DNA of 5,684 nt from Atopobiaceae bacterium UBA7016 (GCA_002449555.1 DJXA01000116.1:15980-21663); one strand, 5' to 3'. Positions 1 through 5,684 are shown, counted from the first letter of the stretch. Notes: generated by a model from the sequence alone, not told the origin. Numbers and translations are program-made.

Positions 1-23
1 AACGCGGGTTCCGAACCCGTGTC
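1..23 (-). terminator. Possible terminator hairpin after the DUF47 gene (cut by window edge)
   Basis: On the minus strand, about ten bases after the DUF47 stop codon, a 6-bp perfect stem (CGGGTT / AACCCG, plus-strand 5-10 and 14-19) closes a 3-nt loop. After one mismatch it continues with two more pairs. The sequence leaves the window just as two T residues begin, so I cannot tell whether a U-tract follows. The position and shape fit an intrinsic terminator. I considered a tRNA T-arm, but the loop does not match TTCRANY on either strand. Confidence 0.35.
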
Positions 24-29
24 CCGCGG

Positions 30-653
30 CTAGGCGTTCTTCATGATGACGGCGGAGACGTTGTTGGCGATGGCCTTGCAGTAGTCGAGCGTGTGCTCCA
101 TCTGGTCAAGCAGGCTCTTCCACTTCAGCACGTGGATGGGGTCGTCAGGCCGGTTGAAGATGTGGCCCAGCGCATCGCGATACGCAATGTCACCCTCGTC
201 CTCCAACGAGCCAATCTTTCGAGCCAGCTCCTTGACCTTCGCATCCGTCCTGAAGTCGTGGAAGCGCGCAAACAGCTCCTCCATGTTGGTCATGCACTCA
301 ACGATAAGCGCCGTCATCTGCGCCGCCTCGGGAATCATCTCGTGCACGTCAAAGATCTCGTAGCGCGCCGAGGTGCCTTCCGCCAGGTCACCCACCTCGC
401 CAAGGTCGCGTGCGAGCGCGCCAAGGTCTTCGCGGTCAAACGGCGTGATAAAGCTGGTGTTGAGCTCTTCAAGAATCTTGTTCTCGGTGGCGTCGCAGGC
501 AATCTCAAGCGCGGCCACCTCGGGAATGCGGCCCTTTGACTCCGGCCAGCCCTTCGTGACCTCGTCCCACACCGTGACGGCGGCAAGCACATCCTTGCTC
601 AGGGCGTGCAGCATCTCGTAAAACTGGTCTTCCTTACGACTCGCGCGGCTCAT
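30..653 (-). CDS. DUF47 / PhoU-like family protein (phosphate-transport accessory protein)
   Basis: A 207-residue soluble, mostly helical protein of the DUF47 (PhoU_div, TIGR00153-type) family, whose usual length is about 205-215. The family is a distant relative of PhoU and is commonly encoded next to a low-affinity PiT phosphate transporter, which it is thought to modulate. Visible family signatures are an ExxxD metal-ligand-type motif at E50/D54, the characteristic FITPFDREDL block at about 68-77, and a second half with LEDEGD (E151/D155), then D170-D171, the KWK at 177-179, and ExxxD at E186/D190. There is no signal peptide or membrane segment. I chose the ATG at 653 because GAGGAG (663-668) lies 9 nt upstream. 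The longest frame would start at a GTG at 674 with no usable ribosome site, and an ATG at 659 is only 3 nt from the GAGGAG. The gene sits behind the ktrA terminator, so it should be transcribed separately; a clear promoter is not visible between 669 and 716. No pit gene lies in the window, although one could lie beyond the left edge. The family is certain; the exact role is not. Confidence 0.9.
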   Translation of the reverse strand: MSRASRKEDQFYEMLHALSKDVLAAVTVWDEVTKGWPESKGRIPEVAALEIACDATENKILEELNTSFITPFDREDLGALARDLGEVGDLAEGTSARYEIFDVHEMIPEAAQMTALIVECMTNMEELFARFHDFRTDAKVKELARKIGSLEDEGDIAYRDALGHIFNRPDDPIHVLKWKSLLDQMEHTLDYCKAIANNVSAVIMKNA

Positions 654-662
654 CTGCATCAG

Positions 663-668
663 CTCCTC
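663..668 (-). promoter_or_regulatory. Shine-Dalgarno of the DUF47 gene
   Basis: GAGGAG on the minus strand, 9 nt before the ATG at 653. It decides among three in-frame starts (GTG 674, ATG 659, ATG 653) in favour of 653, since only that one has normal spacing. Confidence 0.6.
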
Positions 669-716
669 GTGCACCTCTCAGTCCAAACAGACCCGTGACA
701 CCAAGATACTTAGCAC

Positions 717-747
717 AAAAGAACCGCCCGCAAAGCCTGCGGGCGGT
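717..747 (-). terminator. Intrinsic terminator of the valS-ktrB-ktrA unit
   Basis: Read on the minus strand, a perfect 10-bp stem (9 GC-rich pairs CCGCCCGCA / TGCGGGCGG plus an A-T pair) closes a 5-nt loop. The 3' side runs directly into TTCTTTT. This is a textbook rho-independent terminator about 65 nt after the ktrA stop. It separates the potassium-uptake genes from the DUF47 gene. The plus-strand reading has no comparable T-tract, so it works in the minus direction. Confidence 0.9.
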
Positions 748-812
748 GTCAAATGTGTCACTTTCGGCACAAGGGCTTTCCAGCACGGGAGCCGCGCACG
801 GGCCCCAAGCCC

Positions 813-1463
813 CTACAGCTTGAACAGGCGGAGCAGCTCGTCGCGCGGACCAAGCACGAGGACCTTCTCTCCCCTGCCCAGCACGGTCTCGGCGCTGATA
901 CTCATGTTCATCTTGCCGCCCTCGCTGACGCCAAGGATGTTTGCGTCATAGGCACGGCGAATGTTGAGGTCCACGATGCGCTTGCCCGCCCACTCGCGCG
1001 GCACCTCGACCTCAAAGATGGTGTAGCCATCGGCAAGCTCGATGTAGTCGAGGATGTTGTCTGCGCTGAAGCGCATGGCCGTCCACTTGCCCAGCTGGCG
1101 CTCGGGGAACACGACGTCGTCGGCGCCGCAGCGGAAGAGCAGACGCTCCTGCAGCTCGCTCGTGGCGCGTGCCACCACCTTGCGGGCACCCATGTCCTTG
1201 AGAAGCGACGCGGTCTCGAGCGACGCCATGAAGTTGTCGCCGATGGCCACCACGCAGAGGTCGAAGTCGTCGATGCCCAGCGTCTGCAGGAACTCCTCGT
1301 CCGTGCTGTCGCCAATCTCGGCGCTGGCGACAAATGGCAGCACCTTGTTGATCTTCTCTTCTGTCAGATCCACGGCAAGGATCTCGTGGCCGAGGTTGTG
1401 CAGGGTCTCGATGGTGTAACGACCAAACCTACCCGTGCCAACCACCAGAACGTTCTTGGCCAT
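813..1463 (-). CDS. ktrA: KtrA/TrkA-type potassium uptake regulatory subunit (RCK domain)
   Basis: Cytosolic gating subunit of a Ktr-type K+ uptake system. It forms a ring under the membrane subunit and couples nucleotide binding (NAD(H)/ATP/ADP in the family) to channel opening. The 216 residues hold one RCK_N and one RCK_C domain, the KtrA layout; E. coli TrkA has two of each and is about twice as long. The N-terminal Rossmann fold shows GTGRFG (G9, G11, G14) and an acidic residue ending the second strand (D32). The GDSTDEEFL at 51-59 and the GADDVVFPERQLG at 113-125 match the family. RCK_C spans about 137-216; in Firmicutes and some actinobacterial relatives this domain can bind c-di-AMP, which cannot be judged from sequence alone. 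The ATG at 1463 has AAAGG (1470-1474) 6 nt upstream. The gene follows ktrB by 42 nt and ends in a strong terminator, making it the last gene of the unit. It could equally be called trkA; the membrane partner favours Ktr. Confidence 0.95.
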   Translation of the reverse strand: MAKNVLVVGTGRFGRYTIETLHNLGHEILAVDLTEEKINKVLPFVASAEIGDSTDEEFLQTLGIDDFDLCVVAIGDNFMASLETASLLKDMGARKVVARATSELQERLLFRCGADDVVFPERQLGKWTAMRFSADNILDYIELADGYTIFEVEVPREWAGKRIVDLNIRRAYDANILGVSEGGKMNMSISAETVLGRGEKVLVLGPRDELLRLFKL

Positions 1464-1505
1464 GGCCTTCCTTTCTTCGAATGAAAACTAACGCGGTCTC
1501 TCAGC

Positions 1506-2852
1506 CTATCCGACGCTGAGCCGCTCGCTGGGATACTTCGCCGCAGAGGCGGACTCAGGGTTCGAGAACGCATACGCCATTGTAAGGCCACCGATGCGGC
1601 CGAAGAACATGAATCCGATAAGCAGCAGCTTGGAGCGCATCCGGAGCGACGGCGTGATGCCGGTGCTCAGGCCGACGGTGGCGAGGGCCGACGCGCACTC
1701 GAACATGGCGTTGAGTGCCGGCACCTCCTCGTAGACGCAGATGAACATCGAGCCCACGGCCCAAAGCATCGTGTAGACCACAAAGAACGCAAACGCCTTG
1801 CGCACGAGATCGGGATCGATGCGCCGACCAAAGGCGGTGGTGTCACGATCCTGCAGAAGCACCGCACGCGTTGCCATCAGGCAGACCATGAGGGTGGTCA
1901 CCTTGATGCCGCCGGCCGTAGAACCTGACGAGCCGCCGATAAGCATCAGAAGGCCTGTGAGGAGCCGACCGCTCTCGGTCATGAAGCCGTAGTCAACCGA
2001 GGCAAAGCCTGCGGTTCGCGGCGTGACCGCACAGAAGAACGAGAGCAACAGGCGACGCTTCAGGCCGATTCCTCGAAACTCGTAATAGAAGAAGAGCAAA
2101 AACGGGATGAGCAACAGAAAGAAGGTGCCCGCAAGCACCAGCTTGGTCTGCAGGCGGTAGCGACGGATGTGACGACCATGCCTGCGCACGTCATCCCAGG
2201 TCAGAAAGCCGATACCACCAAAGATGATGAGCCCCGCCGTTACCAAGATGACCACTGGGTCAGATTGGTAAGCAATGAGCGAGCTGAACTCGACGTGGCC
2301 GCCCAGGATATCGAAGCCCGCGTTACAGAACGCCGAGACCGAGTGGAAGATGGCATACCAAATGCCGATAAGGCCATAGTCGCGCACGAAGGCGGGGGCG
2401 ACGAGCAGGGCACCTATGCCCTCTGCCGCAAGCGAGACCGTCAGGATGAAGCTAAGCAGCTGGTTGATGCCGCCAATCTGGGGCACCGAAAGCGCATCTC
2501 TGAGGATGCTGCGCCGCACGATACTGCGCCCGCGGTCTGCCAGCACGCGGAAGAACAAAACGCTGGTCACGAAGCCCAAACCACCCAGCTCAATGAGCAC
2601 GAGGATGACCGCCTGACCAAAGGGCGTCCACGCGGTGGCCGAGTCGTGCACCACCAGACCCGTCACGCAGACTGCCGAGGTGGAGGTGAACAGCGCGTCA
2701 ATCAGCCTGACGCGCTGTTCACCCGCATACGAGAACGGCAACATGAGGAGGAAAGTCCCCACGAGGATGAGGCCCGCAAAGAGGGCCAGAATCACGCGAG
2801 AGCTCGAAATCGTGCCCCGCTGACGGAAGAGCTTGAGTATCCTGTCCGCCAT
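1506..2852 (-). CDS. ktrB: KtrB/TrkH-family potassium uptake membrane subunit
   Basis: Ion-conducting subunit of a K+ (often Na+-dependent) uptake system, located in the cytoplasmic membrane. Its 448 residues match KtrB length (about 445-455) and are shorter than TrkH. The four-fold M1-pore-M2 design is visible, with four filter segments at VTGL (63-66), CNAG (176-179), TAGF (280-283) and STGI (396-399). The filter glycines G65, G179, G282 and G398 are all present. The glycine/serine-rich GGSSGSTAGGIK at 306-317 corresponds to the flexible intramembrane loop of the third M2 segment that gates KtrB. An arginine in the last helix (R419, in GRIGGLT) matches the conserved M2D arginine. The C-terminus, KYPSERLSVG, is the typical KtrB tail. 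The ATG at 2852 has GGAGG (2863-2867) 10 nt upstream, inside the 21-nt gap after valS, so it is probably co-transcribed with valS. ktrA follows. An exceptional perfect hairpin lies at codons 44-56 (listed separately). No residue expected to be essential is missing. Confidence 0.96.
   Translation of the reverse strand: MADRILKLFRQRGTISSSRVILALFAGLILVGTFLLMLPFSYAGEQRVRLIDALFTSTSAVCVTGLVVHDSATAWTPFGQAVILVLIELGGLGFVTSVLFFRVLADRGRSIVRRSILRDALSVPQIGGINQLLSFILTVSLAAEGIGALLVAPAFVRDYGLIGIWYAIFHSVSAFCNAGFDILGGHVEFSSLIAYQSDPVVILVTAGLIIFGGIGFLTWDDVRRHGRHIRRYRLQTKLVLAGTFFLLLIPFLLFFYYEFRGIGLKRRLLLSFFCAVTPRTAGFASVDYGFMTESGRLLTGLLMLIGGSSGSTAGGIKVTTLMVCLMATRAVLLQDRDTTAFGRRIDPDLVRKAFAFFVVYTMLWAVGSMFICVYEEVPALNAMFECASALATVGLSTGITPSLRMRSKLLLIGFMFFGRIGGLTMAYAFSNPESASAAKYPSERLSVG
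2685..2723 (-). repeat. Perfect 16-bp inverted repeat inside ktrB
   Basis: Plus-strand 2685-2700 is the exact reverse complement of 2708-2723, with a 7-nt loop at 2701-2707. In the ktrB mRNA the arms cover codons 44 to 49 (first base) and 51 (last base) to 56, which encode G-E-Q-R-V and D-A-L-F-T. This links the extracellular loop after the first helix to the first pore helix. The stem is GC-rich and should be very stable as RNA. No T-tract follows on either strand, so it is not an ordinary terminator. The distal arm encodes the family-conserved D-A-L-F-T stretch, whereas the proximal arm encodes a variable loop. Confidence 0.9.
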
Positions 2853-2862
2853 GATTGGCGTG

Positions 2863-2867
2863 CCTCC
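2863..2867 (-). promoter_or_regulatory. Shine-Dalgarno of ktrB in the valS-ktrB gap
   Basis: GGAGG on the minus strand, 10 nt before the ktrB ATG and 6 nt after the valS stop codon. Ribosomes terminating on valS would cover this site, so coupled re-initiation is plausible. There is no room for a separate promoter or riboswitch between the two genes. Confidence 0.65.
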
Positions 2868-2873
2868 GCTTGG

Positions 2874-5561
2874 TTATGCCAGGTCCTGCGCCTGGGCCTT
2901 GAGCTGCGCGATGGTCTGCTCGAGCTCTGCCGCCTGAGCGCGCTTCTTCTCGATGACCTCGGGCGCCGCCTTGGCAACGAAGCCCTGGTTACTGAGGGTG
3001 CGCGTCACGCTGGCGAGGTCCTTCTCCGCCTTGGCGAGGTCCTTCTCCACGCGCTTGGCCTCAGCGGCAAGGTCAACCAGGCCGCCGACCACGACGAAGA
3101 TCTCGAGGCCGCCGTCGAGCACCGTGATGGAGCCCATGGGCTTGTCCTGGTGCGCACCCAGCGCGAGCTGATCGACGCGGCCGACGCTGGTGATGAAGCC
3201 ACGCTGGCGCTCGAGCACGCCGGCGTCCTCGACGGAGGAGCGCACGCAGATGTCGAGCTCGGTCTTGGGCGACAGGCGGTAGCGCGCACGCGTGGAGCGA
3301 GCGGCAGAGACCACACGACGGGCAAGCTCGAACTCGCGCTCGGCGGCATCGTTCACAAAGCCAGCCAGCGACTCGGGCTCAGGCCAGGAGGCAAGCATCA
3401 GGAACTGCGCGTCGTGCGCGTCGAGGCCGCTCGCCGGCAGCGCGTCCCAGACCTTCTCGGTCACGAACGGCATCACCGGGTGCAGCAGGCGCAGCGACAC
3501 GTCGAGCACGTACACGAGGTTGCGCTGCACCTGCAGCTTCTCCTCGGCGGAGCCACCCAGCAGGCGGCCCTTGCAGAGCTCGATGTACCAGTCGCAGACC
3601 TCGTTCCAGAAGAACGACTGAATCTCGCGCGAGTAGTCGCCCAGCTGGTAGGTCTCGAGCGCCTCGGTTGCGCTGGCCACCATCTTGGCAAGGCGAGAAA
3701 GCATCCAGGCGTCCTCGGGCGTCTCAGCCTTAGGCGCACCAGGCTCGTAGCCGTCCAGGTTCATCTGGACGAAGCGGCTCGCGTTCCAGATCTTGGTGAC
3801 GAAGCCGCGGGCCTGCTCGGTGCGCGGGCTGTCGATGAGCTGGTGCGTCTTCTTGTCGATGTTGGCATCGAACTTGACGTCCTGGTTGTTGGTGATGAGC
3901 GTCAGCAGGTTGAAGCGCATGGCGTCGGCGCCGTACTTGTTCATGAGGTCCATGGGGTCAACGCCGTTGCCCTTGGACTTGCTCATGCGGCTGCCGTCTT
4001 TGGCGAGGATGGTGGCATAGATGTAGACGTCCTCGAAGGGAATCTCGTCCACGAAGTAGAGCGAGCTCATGACCATGCGGGCAACCCACAGCGCGATGAT
4101 GTCACGGGCGGTGACCAGCACCTTGGTGGGGTGATGTCCCACCATCTGCTCGGGGTGGTCAGGCCAGCCCTGCGTGGCAAACGTCCACAGCTGGGAGCTG
4201 AACCAGGTGTCCAGCACGCCCTCGTCCTGGTGCACGTGATGGCCACCGCAGTGCGGGCAGACATCCGTGTCCTCCATGAGGGCGTCCTCCCAGCCACAGT
4301 CCTCGCAGGTGAAGACCGGAATGCGGTGGCCCCACCACAGCTGGCGGCTGATGCACCAGTCCTTGAGGTTCTCCATCCAGGTGAGGTAGGTGTCGGTCCA
4401 GCGTGCCGGGTGGAAGGTGACGTCACCGTTCTTGACGACCTCGATGGCGCGCTCCTTCAGGCGGTCAACGGCCACGAACCACTGCTCGGAAAGCCAAGGC
4501 TCCAGCGTGGAGTCGCAGCGGTAGCAGTGCATGACGGAGTGGTCGTGCTCGTCGACCTCGCCCAGCAGGCCGTGCTCGTCAAACCACTTGACGACAGCCT
4601 CGCGGCACTCGTCGCGGTCCATGCCGGTGAACTCGCCGTAACCCTCAACGACCACCGCGTGCTCGTCAAAGATGTTGATCTGCTCGAGGCCGTGGGTCTG
4701 GCCCATGGCGTAGTCGTTGGGGTCGTGCGCGGGGGTGACCTTCACGAAGCCCGTGCCGAAGCCCGCGTCGACGTGCCAGTCGGCAAAGATGGGGATCTCG
4801 CGGTTGACGATGGGCAGCATAACGGTCTTGCCCACGAACTTGGCCTTGTCCGGATCCTGCGGAGAGACGGCGATGCCCGTGTCGCCCAGCATGGTCTCGG
4901 GACGGGTGGTGGCAACCTCGATGTACTCGACGCCGTCGACCGGTTCGGTCAGCGGGTAGCGCAGGTGCCACAGGTGGCCCTTCTCGTCACGATACTCGGC
5001 CTCGTCGTCAGAGATAGCCGTGGTGCAGCTGGGGCACCAGTTGACAATGCGCTTGCCGCGGTAGATGAGGCCGTCGTGGTACCAGTCGCAGAAGACCTTG
5101 CGCACAGCCTTGGCGTACTCGGGGCTCATGGTGAACTTCTCGTCATCGAAGTCGATGGAGCAGCCCATGCGCTTGATCTGGTCGATGATGATGCCACCGT
5201 ACTCGCGACGCCAGTCCCAGCACGCGTCCAGGAACTTCTCACGGCCAATCTCAAGGCGCGAGATACCCTCTTCCTTCAGCTTCTTGTCCACCTTGGTCTG
5301 CGTGGCGATGCCGGCGTGGTCGGTGCCGAGGATCCAACGCGTAGAGAAGCCGCGCATACGGTAGTAGCGCGTCAGGGTGTCCTGGATGGTGTCGTCCATG
5401 GCATGACCCATGTGCAGCACGCCCGTCACGTTGGGCGGCGGAATGACGATGGTGCGGTCGCCCACGCCCTTGGAGCGCTTGTAGCAGCCAGCCTCCATCC
5501 ACTGGTCAACGAGCTGAGGCTCGACCTCTTGGGGATCGTATGTCTTGGGCATCTCTTCCAC
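2874..5561 (-). CDS. valS: Valine--tRNA ligase (ValRS)
   Basis: Class I aminoacyl-tRNA synthetase that joins valine to tRNA-Val using ATP in the cytoplasm and edits misactivated threonine. At 895 residues it is of normal length. Counting from the chosen start, the HIGH-type motif HMGH is at 50-53 (after PPPNVTGVL), the editing-domain motif TTRPET at 218-223 and HDPND at 279-283, LDTWFSS at 450-456, and the KMSKS-type RMSKS at 525-529. The anticodon-binding helical domain covers about 625-785. The last 65 residues or so form a charged coiled coil, the ValRS tRNA-binding arm, with a duplicated heptad. Two cysteine sets could bind zinc: C176/C179 with C346/C349, and C419/C422 with C435/C438. The end of the catalytic core reads TLITNNQDVKF rather than the common SPGQD-type form. 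I chose the GTG at 5561 because GAGGTG (5567-5572) lies 5 nt upstream. Alternatives are ATG 5576 and ATG 5552. The longest frame, from a GTG at 5609, is unlikely: it adds a TTA codon, a triplet otherwise absent from valS, and overlaps the predicted promoter. ktrB follows 21 nt downstream. Confidence 0.97.
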   Translation of the reverse strand: MEEMPKTYDPQEVEPQLVDQWMEAGCYKRSKGVGDRTIVIPPPNVTGVLHMGHAMDDTIQDTLTRYYRMRGFSTRWILGTDHAGIATQTKVDKKLKEEGISRLEIGREKFLDACWDWRREYGGIIIDQIKRMGCSIDFDDEKFTMSPEYAKAVRKVFCDWYHDGLIYRGKRIVNWCPSCTTAISDDEAEYRDEKGHLWHLRYPLTEPVDGVEYIEVATTRPETMLGDTGIAVSPQDPDKAKFVGKTVMLPIVNREIPIFADWHVDAGFGTGFVKVTPAHDPNDYAMGQTHGLEQINIFDEHAVVVEGYGEFTGMDRDECREAVVKWFDEHGLLGEVDEHDHSVMHCYRCDSTLEPWLSEQWFVAVDRLKERAIEVVKNGDVTFHPARWTDTYLTWMENLKDWCISRQLWWGHRIPVFTCEDCGWEDALMEDTDVCPHCGGHHVHQDEGVLDTWFSSQLWTFATQGWPDHPEQMVGHHPTKVLVTARDIIALWVARMVMSSLYFVDEIPFEDVYIYATILAKDGSRMSKSKGNGVDPMDLMNKYGADAMRFNLLTLITNNQDVKFDANIDKKTHQLIDSPRTEQARGFVTKIWNASRFVQMNLDGYEPGAPKAETPEDAWMLSRLAKMVASATEALETYQLGDYSREIQSFFWNEVCDWYIELCKGRLLGGSAEEKLQVQRNLVYVLDVSLRLLHPVMPFVTEKVWDALPASGLDAHDAQFLMLASWPEPESLAGFVNDAAEREFELARRVVSAARSTRARYRLSPKTELDICVRSSVEDAGVLERQRGFITSVGRVDQLALGAHQDKPMGSITVLDGGLEIFVVVGGLVDLAAEAKRVEKDLAKAEKDLASVTRTLSNQGFVAKAAPEVIEKKRAQAAELEQTIAQLKAQAQDLA
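3011..3048 (-). repeat. 21-bp tandem duplication (17 identical bases) encoding a coiled-coil heptad
   Basis: TGGCGAGGTCCTTCTCC occurs at 3011-3027 and again at 3032-3048, an offset of exactly 21 nt. In valS this encodes two consecutive seven-residue units, EKDLAKA and EKDLASV, in the C-terminal coiled coil. The identity at DNA level suggests a fairly recent duplication, or conversion, of one heptad. Confidence 0.8.
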
Positions 5562-5566
5562 AATGA

Positions 5567-5572
5567 CACCTC
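5567..5572 (-). promoter_or_regulatory. Shine-Dalgarno deciding the valS start
   Basis: GAGGTG on the minus strand, a perfect six-base match to the anti-Shine-Dalgarno complement, 5 nt before the GTG at 5561. The ATG at 5576 overlaps the area upstream of it, and the ATG at 5552 is 14 nt away, so GTG 5561 is best placed. Confidence 0.6.
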
Positions 5573-5598
5573 TCATGAGTCGTTTTCTGCAACTTAAG

Positions 5599-5605
5599 TA
5601 GAATA
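5599..5605. promoter_or_regulatory. Overlapping divergent -10 elements (candidate bidirectional promoter)
   Basis: Plus strand 5599-5604 reads TAGAAT, a 5/6 match to TATAAT pointing right. Minus strand 5605-5600 reads TATTCT, a 4/6 match preceded by TG plus one base (extended -10), pointing left toward valS. Neither has a good -35 hexamer at 16-18 nt. Expected starts would be near 5611 (right) and 5593 (left), which leaves a leader of about 30 nt before the valS GTG. This is inferred from consensus only. Confidence 0.4.
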
Positions 5606-5645
5606 GCACGTAGGAAGCACTATGGCTGTGGCGAGAGGGGCCTGC

Positions 5646-5684
5646 ATGGAAACCGCAACGGACCGTTTACGGCTCATTCTGGGC
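5646..5684 (+). CDS. 5' end of a divergent gene, product unknown (cut by window edge)
   Basis: An open frame beginning M-E-T-A-T-D-R-L-R-L-I-L-G runs off the right edge after 13 codons. It is preceded by AGAGGGG (5634-5640), which ends 5 nt before the ATG, and by a TAGAAT -10-like hexamer at 5599-5604. An in-frame ATG at 5622 with AGGA (5612-5615) would add eight residues (MAVARGAC), but its leader would be only about 10 nt. The visible residues are too few to name a family, and the frame itself could be fortuitous. The start signals and the divergent promoter context are the only support. Confidence 0.4.
   Translation, partial: METATDRLRLILG

Noticed and set aside
1..23. 3' part of a tRNA gene (T-arm-like GGGTTC)
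   Set aside because: The loop does not match TTCRANY on either strand, and no acceptor stem or CCA can be followed before the window edge.
93..539. 148-residue plus-strand ORF opposite the DUF47 gene
   Set aside because: It is an antisense shadow of a clearly recognised protein, with no resemblance to a known family.
783..802. Direct repeat GCACGGG (783-789 and 796-802) between ktrA and its terminator
   Set aside because: It is only seven bases in GC-rich sequence with no further copies nearby, so it is likely chance.
753..1484. 243-residue plus-strand ORF opposite ktrA
   Set aside because: It is codon-register antisense of ktrA with no family resemblance; the same explanation as the larger antisense frame applies.
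3131..3142. 12-bp perfect palindrome AGCCCATGGGCT in valS
   Set aside because: About one such palindrome is expected by chance in a window of this size, and it lies inside conserved coding sequence.
2169..5597. 1142-residue plus-strand ORF as a real gene
   Set aside because: It lies wholly antisense to valS and ktrB in exact codon register, has a low-complexity composition typical of mirrored GC-rich codons, and valS and ktrB are unmistakable. It is explained by missing TTA/CTA/TCA codons.
5562..5609. N-terminal extension of ValRS from the GTG at 5609
   Set aside because: The added residues do not resemble ValRS, include a TTA codon otherwise absent from the gene, have no ribosome site, and lie over the predicted promoter.

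Overview
The window comes from a GC-rich bacterium (roughly 60 % by eye) and carries four recognisable genes, all on the minus strand. From right to left, which is the direction of transcription, they are valine--tRNA ligase (valS), the membrane subunit of a Ktr/Trk potassium transporter (ktrB type), its single-RCK cytosolic gating subunit (ktrA type), and a DUF47/PhoU-like protein. A plus-strand reading frame begins at the extreme right edge, divergent from valS. Protein style, GC content and gene mix fit an actinobacterium, and I would guess the Coriobacteriia (Olsenella/Collinsella/Atopobium relatives). That placement is an inference from the look of the proteins; no marker gene is present.

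Layout. The valS stop is 21 nt from the ktrB start, and the ktrB Shine-Dalgarno lies inside that gap. ktrB is 42 nt from ktrA. A strong intrinsic terminator (717-747) follows ktrA. I therefore read valS-ktrB-ktrA as one transcription unit: a housekeeping aminoacyl-tRNA synthetase followed by a complete two-subunit K+ uptake system. The DUF47 gene lies beyond the terminator and should have its own promoter. A small hairpin just after its stop codon touches the left edge of the window.

The 84 nt or so between valS and the divergent frame contain back-to-back -10-like hexamers on the two strands that overlap almost completely (5599-5605). This suggests a compact bidirectional promoter. It also leaves no room for a T-box leader in front of valS.

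This is mostly ordinary core-genome sequence. I do not see a new defence, mobile or biosynthetic system. The one strongly non-random structure is a perfect 16-bp inverted repeat with a 7-nt loop inside the ktrB coding sequence (2685-2723), which no ordinary annotation explains. Smaller points of interest are a duplicated heptad in the ValRS C-terminal coiled coil, two cysteine-pair sets in ValRS, and a stop-free antisense frame of 3.4 kb caused by complete avoidance of TTA, CTA and TCA codons.
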